From: Oegoconia quadripuncta
Taxonomy: Eukaryota; Arthropoda; Insecta; Lepidoptera; Autostichidae
Assembly (NCBI GenBank): GCA_949316235.1
Contig: OX438757.1
Coordinates: 16,865,505 to 16,929,504 of the forward strand
Direction: 5' to 3'
DNA length: 64,000 nt
The first letter of the stretch is position 1. Each line of letters starts with the position of its first letter. The translations under genes and the position numbers were made by a program. The notes below the pieces were generated by a model. That model saw nothing but the letters and a program-made list of their open reading frames with translations. It ran no database searches and had not been told where the DNA came from. This document shows positions 40,819-49,361 of the stretch, one piece after another.

Positions 40819-41739
40819 TAGCCCAGGGAAAATACGGTAAAAATTAGCTTAGCTGGACATAATTCCACACCGATATTATATAGTTGCTATCTTATAGAGG
40901 TATATTAGAGAAGTAATTTTGAATAACTGAAAATCTCGACTAAGCTATCATTTCTTTTAGGCTTAGCTATTCAAAATTATTGAATAACTAAGCCTAAAAG
41001 AAATAATAGCTTAGCTATTCAAAATTATTGAATAACTAAGCCTAAAAGAAATGATAGCTTAGTCGAGATTTTTGTAGAAAACCTTTTTATAAATTAGTAT
41101 CTAAATAACAATAAATACTAACTGATATTTAATTAGGTGGACTTTTGTCAAACACAGTTAACTTATTGAAGGATAAAAAACTAAGCATGTTATAGTTAGG
41201 CATGCATGTGTTTTTAGTTGAAAATATCGAACTGCATTGCTTTATTGCAAATATTTATTCTTTATTGCAAATAAACACAAAAGATACAATTGTCAGATAC
41301 AAAGATACAAAGGTGAGCTTATCTCTAAGAGAGATCTCTTCCAGCCAACCCTATAAGCGGTTAGAGAGTGTATAACGGGGAATAAAAAAAGGCGTACAAC
41401 GCAATGGTGGTTAAGTAAAAAAAAGTCTATAATACATTAATACTTGTAAATAACTAAATATAACTACATGAATATAATACTAAATGCTTAAGAAATAAAA
41501 GGGAGAAGTAATATTTTGTAACGATAATTTCCTTAATTGTTTTGAGTTAAAAGAAATACCCATAAATGGAGTATTGTTTTTTAAAGAAACACATTTTTCT
41601 ACTTTAACTTATTTGGAAAATATATTGCGTTTCTTACAAATGCTTAATTTTTAGCAATTGTTACTACATTTCCAACACTTCATTAAATGTTTCAAGAAAA
41701 TCGATGTTTCCGAGGTCTAAACGTATTTTCCCAGGGCTA
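40819..41739 (+). mobile_element. MITE I copy 1, with internal hairpin and LINE insertion
   Basis: Ends TAGCCCAGGGAAAATACGG and CGTATTTTCCCAGGGCTA, flanked by TTT on both sides; 921 bp. A perfect 36-bp inverted repeat at 40931-40966 and 41036-41071 surrounds partial 48-bp direct repeats, a feature lacking from copy 2. A 241-bp LINE 3' end at 41244-41484, flanked by TGCTT, accounts for most of the extra length. Confidence 0.88.
41244..41484 (-). repeat. LINE 3' UTR piece inserted in MITE I
   Basis: Contains 'GATACAAAGGTGAGCTTATC' and 'GAGAGATCTCTTCCAGCC', the reverse of the LINE 3' end at 15208-15345. TGCTT at 41239-41243 and 41485-41489 is the duplicated target; the empty site is in MITE I copy 2 near 55594-55605. 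Confidence 0.8.
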
Positions 41740-41809
41740 TTTTGGTTCGGAAAATTTTGCGGATATTTATATGATTTAACAATCTTACTGCAAATAATTT
41801 TAGCTTTCT

Positions 41810-41840
41810 AAAAACTCTAATTTCATAGGTAAAGACCCAA
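41810..41840 (-). repeat. Solo mariner J end
   Basis: 'CTAATTTCATAGGTAAAGAC' then 'CCAATA' equals the right terminus of mariner-derived MITE J; the rest of the element is absent. Confidence 0.65.
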
Positions 41841-42346
41841 TATTATTACCTTGGCTTCGGGTAGTAAATAAGAAATTGCAAGCGACATCAACCAAAAAAT
41901 CGCACACAAAATCACGTCAATGTGGACACAGGCTACGTCTGTCGCATGTGTGTGTTAGCAAGAGACAGAGACACCATGACGCCTTCTACGGCGCATGCGC
42001 GGTGCGTGCAATGCAATCCGCGTCCTACCTAACTATAACTAGGTACATACAGCTTGCCCTGTCAGTATTAAATTAGCTCGCGACCATAAAGATTTCATTT
42101 AGATTAACTGCAAGTTTTGAAATTACCTAAGAAATAGTTTACAGGTTACGAATTAACTAAGTAAGGTCATTCGGTTTAAGATATTTCTCAATACCTTTAA
42201 ATTGAAAATTTAGAGAAAGACTATGTACTTATGATATCATCCAAATACATCAACCAACTGTATTATTTACTTCAATGCTATATACATGATATGTAATAAA
42301 TCACGACATAAACATAAGGTAAGTATTCATAACACTAGAGAGATTT

Positions 42347-42636
42347 ATCTGTTTGGTATAGTGGTTAGAAACTCGTGATTACTATACCAAAAGGTTGCGG
42401 ATTCGACTCCCGCTAGGGGCATATGTAGGTATGTATGATGAATACATATATGTGTTGTGTACCCGAATTATGGATGTTTTCATTTATAATAAGTACCTAT
42501 TTATTTACAAAAAAAAATGTATTTATGGAGTATAATCAAATCAACCATCTGGTATCCTCAACACAAGCCTATAGTTGCTTAAAGTGGATCTAGATGGCAC
42601 TGTGTGTATGTCCAAGGATATTTATTTATTTATTAG
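42347..42636 (+). repeat. SINE B, sense strand, full length
   Basis: Head 'CTGTTTGGTATAGTGGTTAG', B-box region altered to 'GCGGATTCGACTCCCGC'; core 'GTATGATGAATACATATATG'; 3' end 'GATGGCACTGTGTGTATGTC' and (TTTA)n tail. Confidence 0.9.
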
Positions 42637-42637
42637 T

Positions 42638-42748
42638 CACGATTATTATCCCAAATGGAGTGATCAGAGATTACCCAATCAAAGGGTTGGGTGTTCTAAA
42701 TATTTACTTGAAACGACATCCACTGTTCACCTTTCAAATATACAGAAA
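42638..42748 (-). repeat. Repeat H fragment
   Basis: 'TATTATCCCAAATGGAGTGA', 'AACGACATCCACTGTTCACC' and 'TTTCAAATATACAGAAA' are the H 3' half in reverse, lying between SINE B and a Lep1-like piece. Confidence 0.7.
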
Positions 42749-42922
42749 TTTAATTTATCCCGCGGGAACTACTCACTCAAATATCCTATGTTTTAATTCA
42801 GGGTATGTTCTACCTATGTACCAAATTTCATCCAAATGCTTTCATCCATTTCGCCGTGATTGAGCAACGTACAAATAAACCAACATCCAAACTTTTGCAT
42901 TTATAATATTAGTTACATTAGA
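42749..42922 (-). mobile_element. Lep1-like Helitron E5, 3' truncated
   Basis: In sense: after A, TCTAATGTAACTAATATTAT, 'AAATGCAAAAGTTTGGATGT', 'CAATCACGGCGAAATGGATG', reaching 'AGTAGTTCCCGCGGGATAAA' and stopping. The terminal hairpin and CTAG end are missing. Confidence 0.78.
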
Positions 42923-42940
42923 TGTACTAATATATATTGA

Positions 42941-43135
42941 CGACCGATTAGTGTAGTGGATAGCGAAAGCAGCGGTTGCGGGTTCGACTTCCGCGAGGGG
43001 TACTTAAATATTTGTGTAATGAATACGAACATTTATTCCCGAGTCATGGATGTTTATATAAATTTTTATGTATGTTTATCCGAACTAAATTGGGATTAAA
43101 TGATTGGTGTAAGCATCCGAAATATATATCTAACT
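42941..43135 (+). repeat. SINE C, sense strand
   Basis: Head 'GACCGATTAGTGTAGTGGAT', 'AGCGGTTGCGGGTTCGACTT', core 'TTATTCCCGAGTCATGGATG', 3' 'AAATGATTGGTGTAAGCATC'. The 3' half has a deletion ('CCGAACTAAATTGGG'). Confidence 0.88.
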
Positions 43136-43149
43136 ATGTCTCAATCCAG

Positions 43150-43255
43150 AGAAACTTTCGCATTTATACGCAATTATACATACCAAATTTGATCCAAATC
43201 CGTTTAGACGTTTCTCCGTGATTGAGCCACAAATAAACAAATATCCGTAGCTCTT
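43150..43255 (-). mobile_element. Diverged Lep1-like Helitron fragment
   Basis: 'CCAAATTTGATCCAAATCCG', 'TTTCTCCGTGATTGAGCCAC' and 'ACAAATAAACAAATATCCG' are the reverse of the Lep1-like 5' half. Confidence 0.6.
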
Positions 43256-43359
43256 ACACGAATTATGCAATTATCGACTCAACGAAATCTATGATGGTTG
43301 ATAGGCTGTCTAGTCCAGTAAGGGTACACTTGTAACTTCCTATAATCAATCTTGAATTT

Positions 43360-43492
43360 TTAATATATCTTAATATATCTATACTGTACACAAAATTGTT
43401 ACAGAAATATGCATTGTACATAAAATGTACAAAGGCGAGTTTAACTCCGATAGAGTTTTCTACCAGCAAACCTTAAAGATACATAGTGTTTA
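43360..43492 (-). repeat. LINE 3' UTR end, reverse
   Basis: 'ACATAAAATGTACAAAGGCG' and 'GAGTTTTCTACCAGCAAACC' match the reverse of the 15208-15345 LINE end; diverged. Confidence 0.6.
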
Positions 43493-43676
43493 TTAGATTG
43501 GGCAGAACATAGTGTACACAACAATTGAAAATTATTTTATAAAAAAATAAAAATAATAATATATATAAATAAATATACCACATAACCTATCCAATATACA
43601 TATTATATAGTACGAAGTATAAACAAGAATTTTTGAGAGTTTTAAACTCAAAATTCCGTTACTGTGAATTGGCTGT

Positions 43677-43905
43677 ATCAATACAATACAATACAATACA
43701 ATACAATACAATACAATACAATACAATACAATACAATACAAATACACTTTATTGCACAACAGATAAGAAAATACAGTTTCAGAAAAGTGGTAAGAATAGA
43801 ATGTACAATTTGGCGTCCTTAGCACTAAAAGCGATCTCTTCCAGGCAATCTTTGGGTATAAGGAAAGTACATTTGAAATAGGTAGGTTGAGCGGTATTAA
43901 ATAGG
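43677..43905 (-). repeat. LINE 3' end with long (ATTGT)n tail
   Basis: A tail of about 13 TACAA units (43677-43741), then the 3' UTR: 'AATACACTTTATTGCACAAC', 'CAGAAAAGTGGTAAGAATAG', 'AATGTACAATTTGGCG', 'GCGATCTCTTCCAGGCAATC'. Both strands look open across the pentamer run, giving meaningless 82- and 128-codon frames. Confidence 0.88.
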
Positions 43906-43934
43906 GACGCAGATACAAACTACGTGAATAAATT

Positions 43935-44305
43935 TCATATATTTACATACACATACATACATACATACTGTATCACGTGACGACTCATTGTTTAGAGGCA
44001 TGACGTTGTATGTTAGTCTGTCATCATCACCTCATAATGCAATCATGTAAACTGACTCCATACCAATACGATTACGTGGAAGGGAACGTAACGTGACGAG
44101 ACAGGCGACACTTGACCTATCCAACTATTTATCGCAAATGTAGTGCTCTCAGTCACGTAGACATTCAGCTAGGTTGATCATGAATTGCAGGAGCTGAAGG
44201 AACCGCTATCTCACTCCTCACACTACTCCAGTAAAAATGCATAATTTTTGGGGTGTAATTTTTCTATAATCTTAATGATCCTGATTTTTGCAGAAGGATT
44301 AGCAT
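43935..44305. other. Unassigned DNA
   Basis: Short ACAT/ACATAC run at about 43945-43970; otherwise nothing. Confidence 0.4.
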
Positions 44306-44310
44306 CTCCA

Positions 44311-44628
44311 TTTTTTTTTATGCACGACGGGTTCGTACCTCACCTCAATCACACCTGATTGGTGAAGATGAGGTCGAAGGTGGAAGCGTACTGACAACAA
44401 CAACAACACTGGCTATCTTATCTCTGACAACCGGTACTCAACAATGCTATTAACATTGCTGTTTGGCGGCAGATTTAGATAAGATGGTGGTAGCTAGTCA
44501 GGCGGACATTTAAAATGCCCTACCACCAACCAAACCGAGTACTTAAACATGTACCCCGCTGGGGATCGAAACCGCGACCTCCGAATCGTAAACCCAATGT
44601 TGTTTACATTCAGCCACGGAGGCGGTTA
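44311..44628 (-). repeat. SINE A, full length with CAA expansion
   Basis: Reverse complete copy. The usual 'CCCGGAAACCCCAACAC' is replaced by a CAACAACAACAACA run at about 44395-44409, and part of the tail block is deleted. Head intact. Confidence 0.92.
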
Positions 44629-44687
44629 AACAACTCCTCTCTTCTCCCAACACAGTCAGTTTACGGTGATAACTTTAAGTTAATATT

Positions 44688-44820
44688 GTAAGTTTTATAA
44701 CTAAATATTAGTATTTAGTATTTAGTATAATACTATACCAAAAGCAAGCTACGGAACGGTTTGATAACATTTTTATTCTATCATGAAGCAATTTACGACC
44801 TTTAAAATTATCTTACTCGA
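44688..44820 (+). repeat. Repeat T copy 2
   Basis: 'TTTTATAACTAAATATTAG', 'CCAAAAGCAAGCTACGGAAC', 'TTTTTATTCTATCATGAAGC', 'CGACCTTTAAAATTATCTTA'. Carries an ATTTAGT triplication absent from copy 1. Confidence 0.65.
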
Positions 44821-44904
44821 CTATTAACCCTGCCTTTGCCGTCGAACAACGGAGTCATAAATAAATCTTGTACAAGCTTATTTTCATATTTTAAATGTTA
44901 ACCC

Positions 44905-45018
44905 TCAAACTACTCAAACTCAAACTCAAACTCACTGTATATATTTTCACACTTTATGTAAAAATAATATGTGTGTCGCTAAATGGGTCAAATAAACGAT
45001 TCTTATTCTTATTCTTAC
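44905..45018 (+). repeat. LINE 3' end W, copy 2
   Basis: (ACTCAA)n at 44909-44932, then 'TCACTGTATATATTTTCACA', 'AATATGTGTGTCGCTAAATG' and a (TTATTC)n tail. Nearly identical to 13795-13906. Confidence 0.72.
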
Positions 45019-45030
45019 TATTTATTTTTT

Positions 45031-45218
45031 ATTTTTTTATGCATCACGGGGTCGTACTTGACCTCAATCACACCTGATGTTAAGTGACACACACCCCAAC
45101 ACATTTGGGGGACTGGCTATCTTATCTCTGCTATTAACATTGCTGCTTGGCGGCAGATTTAGATTTAGGCAGCTAGCCAGGCGGACATTTAAAATGTCCT
45201 ACCACCAACCAAACTACC
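45031..45218 (-). repeat. SINE A, internally deleted, headless
   Basis: Tail and parts of the body in reverse. Deletions remove 'GAAGATGAGGTCGAAGGTGG' and the region around 'GACAACCGGAACACAACAAT'. Stops after 'ACCACCAACCAAACTAC'. Old or repeatedly deleted copy. Confidence 0.88.
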
Positions 45219-45743
45219 TACTATGCAAACAACCGGTTTACTATTAGAGCCTGTAAAAAGTATGATTAGCTTTATGGTCACATATGGTTCATAACAAATA
45301 TAATAAATTATCAACGTGTGTAAAGAAAATCTCATGAGGCTGTTATGCGGCGATTGTGGTGGACGGTGGCTTGTCTTTTCCATGCTTCGTACGAAAGTAA
45401 AATAGTGACAGCCGCGGTGACACATCACTGTCCTATCATAGTCGTTGCGTGAATGCTTTTAATAAATATTTGTAAAGAATTTAATAGATAATAATAATAG
45501 ACATTTACACCACAGCCTTAAACTTCTTGATCTGAAACCATCTACGTACATACCTATGCAAAAAGCCGTCATTTTAAATACTTGTCGCATTGTCAGAAAA
45601 TTTCTTCAAATTGACGAAAACGGACAAACTGAGTTACGATTTTAAAATAAATAGGAATATACCATTTACTTGGTTAACGCCAGTATATGGTATGATAATA
45701 CCAGCTCGTGCTGAGAAAAAGAAATTAAAATAATAATAATAAA

Positions 45744-45854
45744 ATAAATAAATATCCTTAGACATACACACAGCGCCATCTAGTTCCGCAGTAAGTTCCG
45801 CAACCTTTTGGTATAGTGGTCAGAGTTGCTAACCACTACACCAAACAGGTCGTC
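45744..45854 (-). repeat. SINE B, large internal deletion
   Basis: Reverse: tail 'AATAAATAAATATCCTTAGA', 'CGCCATCTAGTTCCGCAGTA', then directly 'GCAACCTTTTGGTATAGTGG', head end 'CACTACACCAAACAGGTCGT'. The core is missing. Its head end is duplicated by the retroposed insertion that follows. Confidence 0.88.
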
Positions 45855-46240
45855 TTCTTCTTCTTATTTTTGAGGATGGCAACCAGTCAACCTCATTGTC
45901 GAGGGACATTACTGCCAGTTTCGAGTGAAAATTTTTATTTATCTTATTTCTTCAGTTTATAGGTCAGTCTCAATCAAAACAAGTAATTCGTCGTATACAG
46001 AGTCTAGTCACGGTCAAGTCATTCTTCAGTAAAGTGGCAGAATGCTTTACAAAAGATTTTGGCGGCTTCTTCTTGTGGTTCTTGTGTTGTTAATTTACAC
46101 TTCCCTTCACCTGTACACCAACACTAACGTTTGCTGCACAATATTCTGCCATTATTAAGCTTCAAAAGCTAGAATGCACAAATTTTAAGACTTATAAAGA
46201 AAAATGCTACTTCACTCGCCGAGTTCCCGCCAAAAAAAAA
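45855..46240 (+). mobile_element. Retroposed sequence of unknown source, 386 bp
   Basis: Flanked by exact 10-bp repeats ACAGGTCGTC (45845-45854, 46241-46250) and ending in AAAAAAAAA, the marks of LINE-driven reverse transcription. The source RNA is not any repeat seen elsewhere in the window. The paralogous empty site is at about 48830-48850. It contains an AUG-started 38-codon frame with a hydrophobic segment (46042-46158). No polyadenylation signal precedes the A run. Confidence 0.85.
46042..46158 (+). CDS. 38-residue frame with N-terminal membrane segment, inside retroposed insert
   Basis: Starts MLYKRFWRLLLVVLVLLIYT and continues SLHLYTNTNVCCTIFCHY. Four positive residues (K, R, R and nearby) precede about 11 strongly hydrophobic residues, like a signal-anchor of a type II membrane protein, for example the start of a Golgi enzyme. 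It ends at TAA after residue 38, so it is probably the truncated N-terminus of a larger protein in a processed pseudogene, or chance. I cannot name the parent. Confidence 0.3.
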   Translation: MLYKRFWRLLLVVLVLLIYTSLHLYTNTNVCCTIFCHY

Positions 46241-46396
46241 ACAGGTCGTCATATAAATGTATTGACATCAAAACTGAAAAAGAATGCAAAAACTTTTTAG
46301 GTAAACAGGGAATGGTCTAATTTTACTTGCAAATTTTGAAACGGATAACTTTTACATACGAACATTTAAGTCAATTAAGTTCCACATTTAAAAAAT
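46241..46396 (-). repeat. Inverted duplicate, left copy (L-related)
   Basis: Reverse complement of 48679-48837: 'TATAAATGTATTGACATCAA', 'GGTAAACAGGGAATGGTCTA', 'GGATAACTTTTACATACGAA', 'TTAATTAAGTTCCACATTT'-like end. Both copies abut a SINE B head at the same base. The start of the sequence is related to repeat L. Confidence 0.88.
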
Positions 46397-46399
46397 AAT

Positions 46400-46900
46400 A
46401 ATAACACTAAATTCCTACCTTCCACTCTCCTTCCATTCTCTCAGCCCATAAACATCCCAGATATATCAGAAAAAAAAATATCAGATCGTATTTATTAACT
46501 CTAGCAAAACAGTTAATTTAATGAAAAATTAATTTATTCACTTCAAATAAATATGTCGATGGACACTGATTAAAAAAGTTAATAGAGGTAACACCCATAA
46601 AGTGACATAAACTACGAAGTGAAGCGCAGAGAATCGTTATTTGATATTTGACTAAACGTGATGGTCAATTATGGCCAAATTAATGATCAATAACAATCAA
46701 ACGGCGCCGGGTATCGTCTTACACACAGGTGGCCAGTTGCAATAAACGTAATTCATTATTTATAGCTGCTCGATTAACATTATGGGTACCTAACAGCCAA
46801 AAGTATTAAATGCCTTGCGAAATTTGAAAAAAAAAATGTTCTATTTTCAATTAATTGTAATGTATAGTTTAAATTTAGATTTTCGGTGTCAATCTAACTA
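46400..46900. other. Unassigned AT-rich DNA
   Basis: A small 'CAGCCCATAAACATCCCAG' at about 46441 resembles a SINE D tail scrap. Nothing else. Confidence 0.4.
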
Positions 46901-46901
46901 T

Positions 46902-47434
46902 TCTAACTAATATTATTTATTTGTTTGTTTGTTGCTCAATACGACGAAACGGTTGAAGGGATTTGGATGAAATTTGGTACATAGGTAGAATATCCATCCA
47001 CATCACCTGGATGAGTGGAAGTCTACCACTGTATGTTTCTCAAGAAACTTCCTACCACGTACGACCACCCTGTGGAACGGATTTCCGGCAGCGGTATTCC
47101 CGAACGAGTACGACATTGGAACCTTCAAGAAACGAGCCTACACCTTCCTCAAAGGCCGGCAACGCATCTGTGACCCTTTTGGTGTTGCGGGTGTCCATGG
47201 GCGGCGGTGATTGCTTTCCATCAGGTGACCCGCATGCTCGTTTGCCGAGATATATACCCTTGATTAAGTCATAGGGTACTTTTAATCCCAATAAAGTGAG
47301 TACCGGGGAATAAAGATTATTAAACATATCCACGATAAAGCTATTCCACGCGGGCGAAGACCAGGGATACTTTTTATCCCGATAAATTTCCGCGATAAAT
47401 TTATTCCACGCGGAAGCCGCGGGCGGAAAGCTAT
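46902..47434 (+). mobile_element. Lep1-like Helitron E6, split by a LINE fragment
   Basis: Left part 'TCTAACTAATATTATTTATT', 'GGGATTTGGATGAAATTTGG' to about 46992. Right part from about 47252: 'TATATACCCTTGATTAAGTC', 'CCCAATAAAGTGAGTACCGG', then twice a 'TTCCACGCGG' terminus and 'GCCGCGGGCGGAAAGCTATA'. The doubled terminus suggests a chimera of two elements. Confidence 0.78.
46990..47251 (+). pseudogene. LINE ORF2 C-terminus inserted in Lep1-like element
   Basis: The plus frame reads [58 protein letters not shown] and [13 protein letters not shown], then TGA at 47208-47210. This C-terminus (LWN.LPAAVFP...FK.R.Y.FLKGRQR) recurs in lepidopteran non-LTR ORF2 proteins, from memory. The 3' UTR follows: 'CCATCAGGTGACCCGCATGC'. 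The 93- and 103-codon frames listed by ORF finders here are in other frames. The fragment is intact over about 70 codons but 5'-truncated. Confidence 0.82.
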
Positions 47435-47632
47435 AATTACATTAATTAATTACATTCGATTTCTATATAATTTTAATGTTTAAATTTAGAATTTTTATGT
47501 TTTCATTTTTCAATTGACATTTGAATTTATAATTGGTATTGTAAATTTTCTATGTCTACCACTGTTTACTAACATACCTGGTGACTCTACTAATAAATAT
47601 GGACCTTATTGTACATACATACATACAAAATG

Positions 47633-47740
47633 TCACGCCTGTTTCCCGTAGAGGTAGGCAGAGACCACAGACTTCCACTTGCTACGATCCTGACACACCT
47701 CTTTTGCTTCATTCACTCTCATAAAGTTGTTGACCTTATT
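47633..47740 (-). pseudogene. Non-LTR ORF2 C-terminal relic (same family as 7516-7705)
   Basis: Reverse strand reads NNFMRVNEAKEVCQDRSKWK then SVVSAYLYGKQA-stop. It overlaps the 7.5 kb relic through MRVNEAKEVCQD and supplies the true C-terminus. Truncated upstream. Confidence 0.72.
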
Positions 47741-47809
47741 GTCTAGAGATTAAATGACTTATTACTTTGCTTCATTTGTGATGTATTTTTGAAATGTGAA
47801 ACAATTTAT

Positions 47810-48089
47810 TTAGCGTGCAATGTTCGTATGTAAGTTGTCCGTTTCTTTGCAAACGATCTTTCATCCACTTGTTGGTATCTGATTGAGCTGAAATTTGGCA
47901 TATTTATGTAAATTCGGTGACAATCCAATATTATGGTGCCATCGAACTGATCTGATGATGGAGCCGAGATATAGGGACTGGAACTCCCTGATGGCAATTG
48001 GCAAGATGGCCGACCTTGAGCTAGTTTGTTTCGTTGCAATAAGCACATTTTATTACACAAATGATGACGAAGGTCTGAAGCGGAAACGA
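47810..48089 (+). repeat. Repeat L copy 1, left part
   Basis: 'GCAATGTTCGTATGTAAGTT', 'GAGCTGAAATTTGGCATATT', 'CGGTGACAATCCAATATTAT', 'GGAACTCCCTGATGGCAATT'. Matches 60368-60955. LINE F is inserted on its right. L is a long (over 500 bp) non-coding dispersed repeat of unknown class. Confidence 0.75.
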
Positions 48090-48415
48090 GATTCAAAATC
48101 AAAATATTTATTTCATAGGATAAAAATTATCACTTGAAAACGTCACATTTCTTAACTTATTATTAAAGTTTTTGACATTATTGCTCATTCACAAAGCTGA
48201 TTCCCCAGAGAAGAACGAGCAAGAAACTCAAGGGTTGCTCTTTTAAAATAAGTTTGGGTTACAATTGTTCTTCAGTCTATGTCCATGCTTGCTTATCATC
48301 CAGATAGTCAGAAATTTTATAATAGCCTTTGGTAAATAATGTCTGTTATATGATGGTTTTGAATTTATTTAAAGGTAAATTTTGAATGTCCACTGGAACC
48401 TTATTATAAAATTGC
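48090..48415 (-). pseudogene. LINE F ORF2 C-terminus and 3' UTR inserted in repeat L
   Basis: Tail 'ATTCAAAATCAAAATATTTA' on the left. The reverse strand encodes NKVPVDIQNLPLNKFKTII, a stop, then QTLFTKGYYKISDYLDDKQA and WT-stop at about 48415-48280. 3' UTR block 'CAGAGAAGAACGAGCAAGAA'. L resumes at 'ATTGCCACTGACACCGC', as in the unbroken copy near 60893. Confidence 0.85.
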
Positions 48416-48678
48416 CACTGACACCGCTCGATGGACTTTTTTTTCTTCTATTTTTAAGGAGTTTAGTCAATTTGCTATGTCACTCCATTGTGTCTTCTTA
48501 CGGTTCCCTACAGCTGATAGTGGGCCTCCATCTATCGGAAGCAAGAAGCTGTAGCAGCCATAAGCCATATAGGTTGCCATAAGCACTTTCTATTACACAA
48601 ATGATGTCGAGGGTCTGAGGAGTCAAATAGGCACTGGAACTCCTTGATTGACATTGTTACTCGTGTTTGTACTAGAAT
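48416..48678 (+). repeat. Repeat L copy 1, right part and a second partial L
   Basis: 'ATTGCCACTGACACCGCTCG', then 'ATAAGCACTTTCTATTACAC', 'GATGTCGAGGGTCTGAGG', 'GTGTTTGTACTAGAATAATA'. The AAGCAC...GGTCTGA block also occurs in the left part, so pieces of two L copies are adjacent. Confidence 0.65.
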
Positions 48679-48837
48679 AATATTTTTTTAAATGTGGAAC
48701 TTAATTGACTTAAATGTTCGTATGTAAAAGTTATCCGCTTCATAATTTGCAAGTAAAATTAGACCATTCCCTGTTTACCTGAGAAGTTTTTGCATACTTA
48801 TTCAGTTCTGATGTCAATACATTTATATGATGACCTG
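48679..48837 (+). repeat. Inverted duplicate, right copy (L-related)
   Basis: 'AAATGTGGAACTTAATTGAC', 'TTAAATGTTCGTATGTAAAA', 'CCATTCCCTGTTTACCTGAG', 'CAATACATTTATATGATGAC'. Pairs with 46241-46396; about nine in ten bases agree by eye. Confidence 0.88.
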
Positions 48838-49048
48838 TTTGGTGTAGTGGTTAGCAACTGACCACTATATCAAAAGTTAGCGGGTTCGAATCCCGCTAGG
48901 GGCATATGCTTGTGTGATGTATACGGACATGTGTAACCGTTATGGATGTTTTCATTTATAATAAGTGTTTATTTACAAAAAAAATGGATTTATGTAGTAT
49001 ATCAACCATCTGATATCCACAACACAAGCCTATAGTTGCTTGCTATTA
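48838..49048 (+). repeat. SINE B, 3' truncated
   Basis: Head 'GACCTGTTTGGTGTAGTGGT', 'GCGGGTTCGAATCCCGCTAG', core 'GTGTGATGTATACGGACATG', to 'CACAACACAAGCCTATAGTT', where it stops before the GATGGCGC block and tail. Confidence 0.9.
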
Positions 49049-49361
49049 CAGTTTAGAAACGAAAGTACTAAAGCTGCAGGTAAACACTAGTAAATTGTAA
49101 AAGATTTTCCTTTTAACAATTAATTTTTCAAGAATATAACTTTGCGAATTGAAACGATGATGTTAGAATTAGAACAGCGAAAGGAAATTAGGTATTCACA
49201 AAAAAATTATAATGTATTCATGTTTTGGGTTCAAAATGCGATTTGGAAATATATATACACTTAATGTTAGAGACACGCGCCATTAACACGTTCGCAGTTC
49301 AGTCGAGGGTAATCAGAAATTAACGCCGTGTCCCACATTAAGGGGCACCGAGACAAAAGTA

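Noticed and set aside
43677..43741. Satellite or CRISPR-like array
   Set aside because: A pure TACAA pentamer run joined to a LINE 3' UTR.
43532..43918. 128-codon reverse open frame with CIVLY repeats
   Set aside because: The repeats are translation of the (ATTGT)n LINE tail.
47052..47333. 93-codon reverse frame
   Set aside because: Antisense shadow of the LINE C-terminus encoded on the plus strand at 46990-47210.
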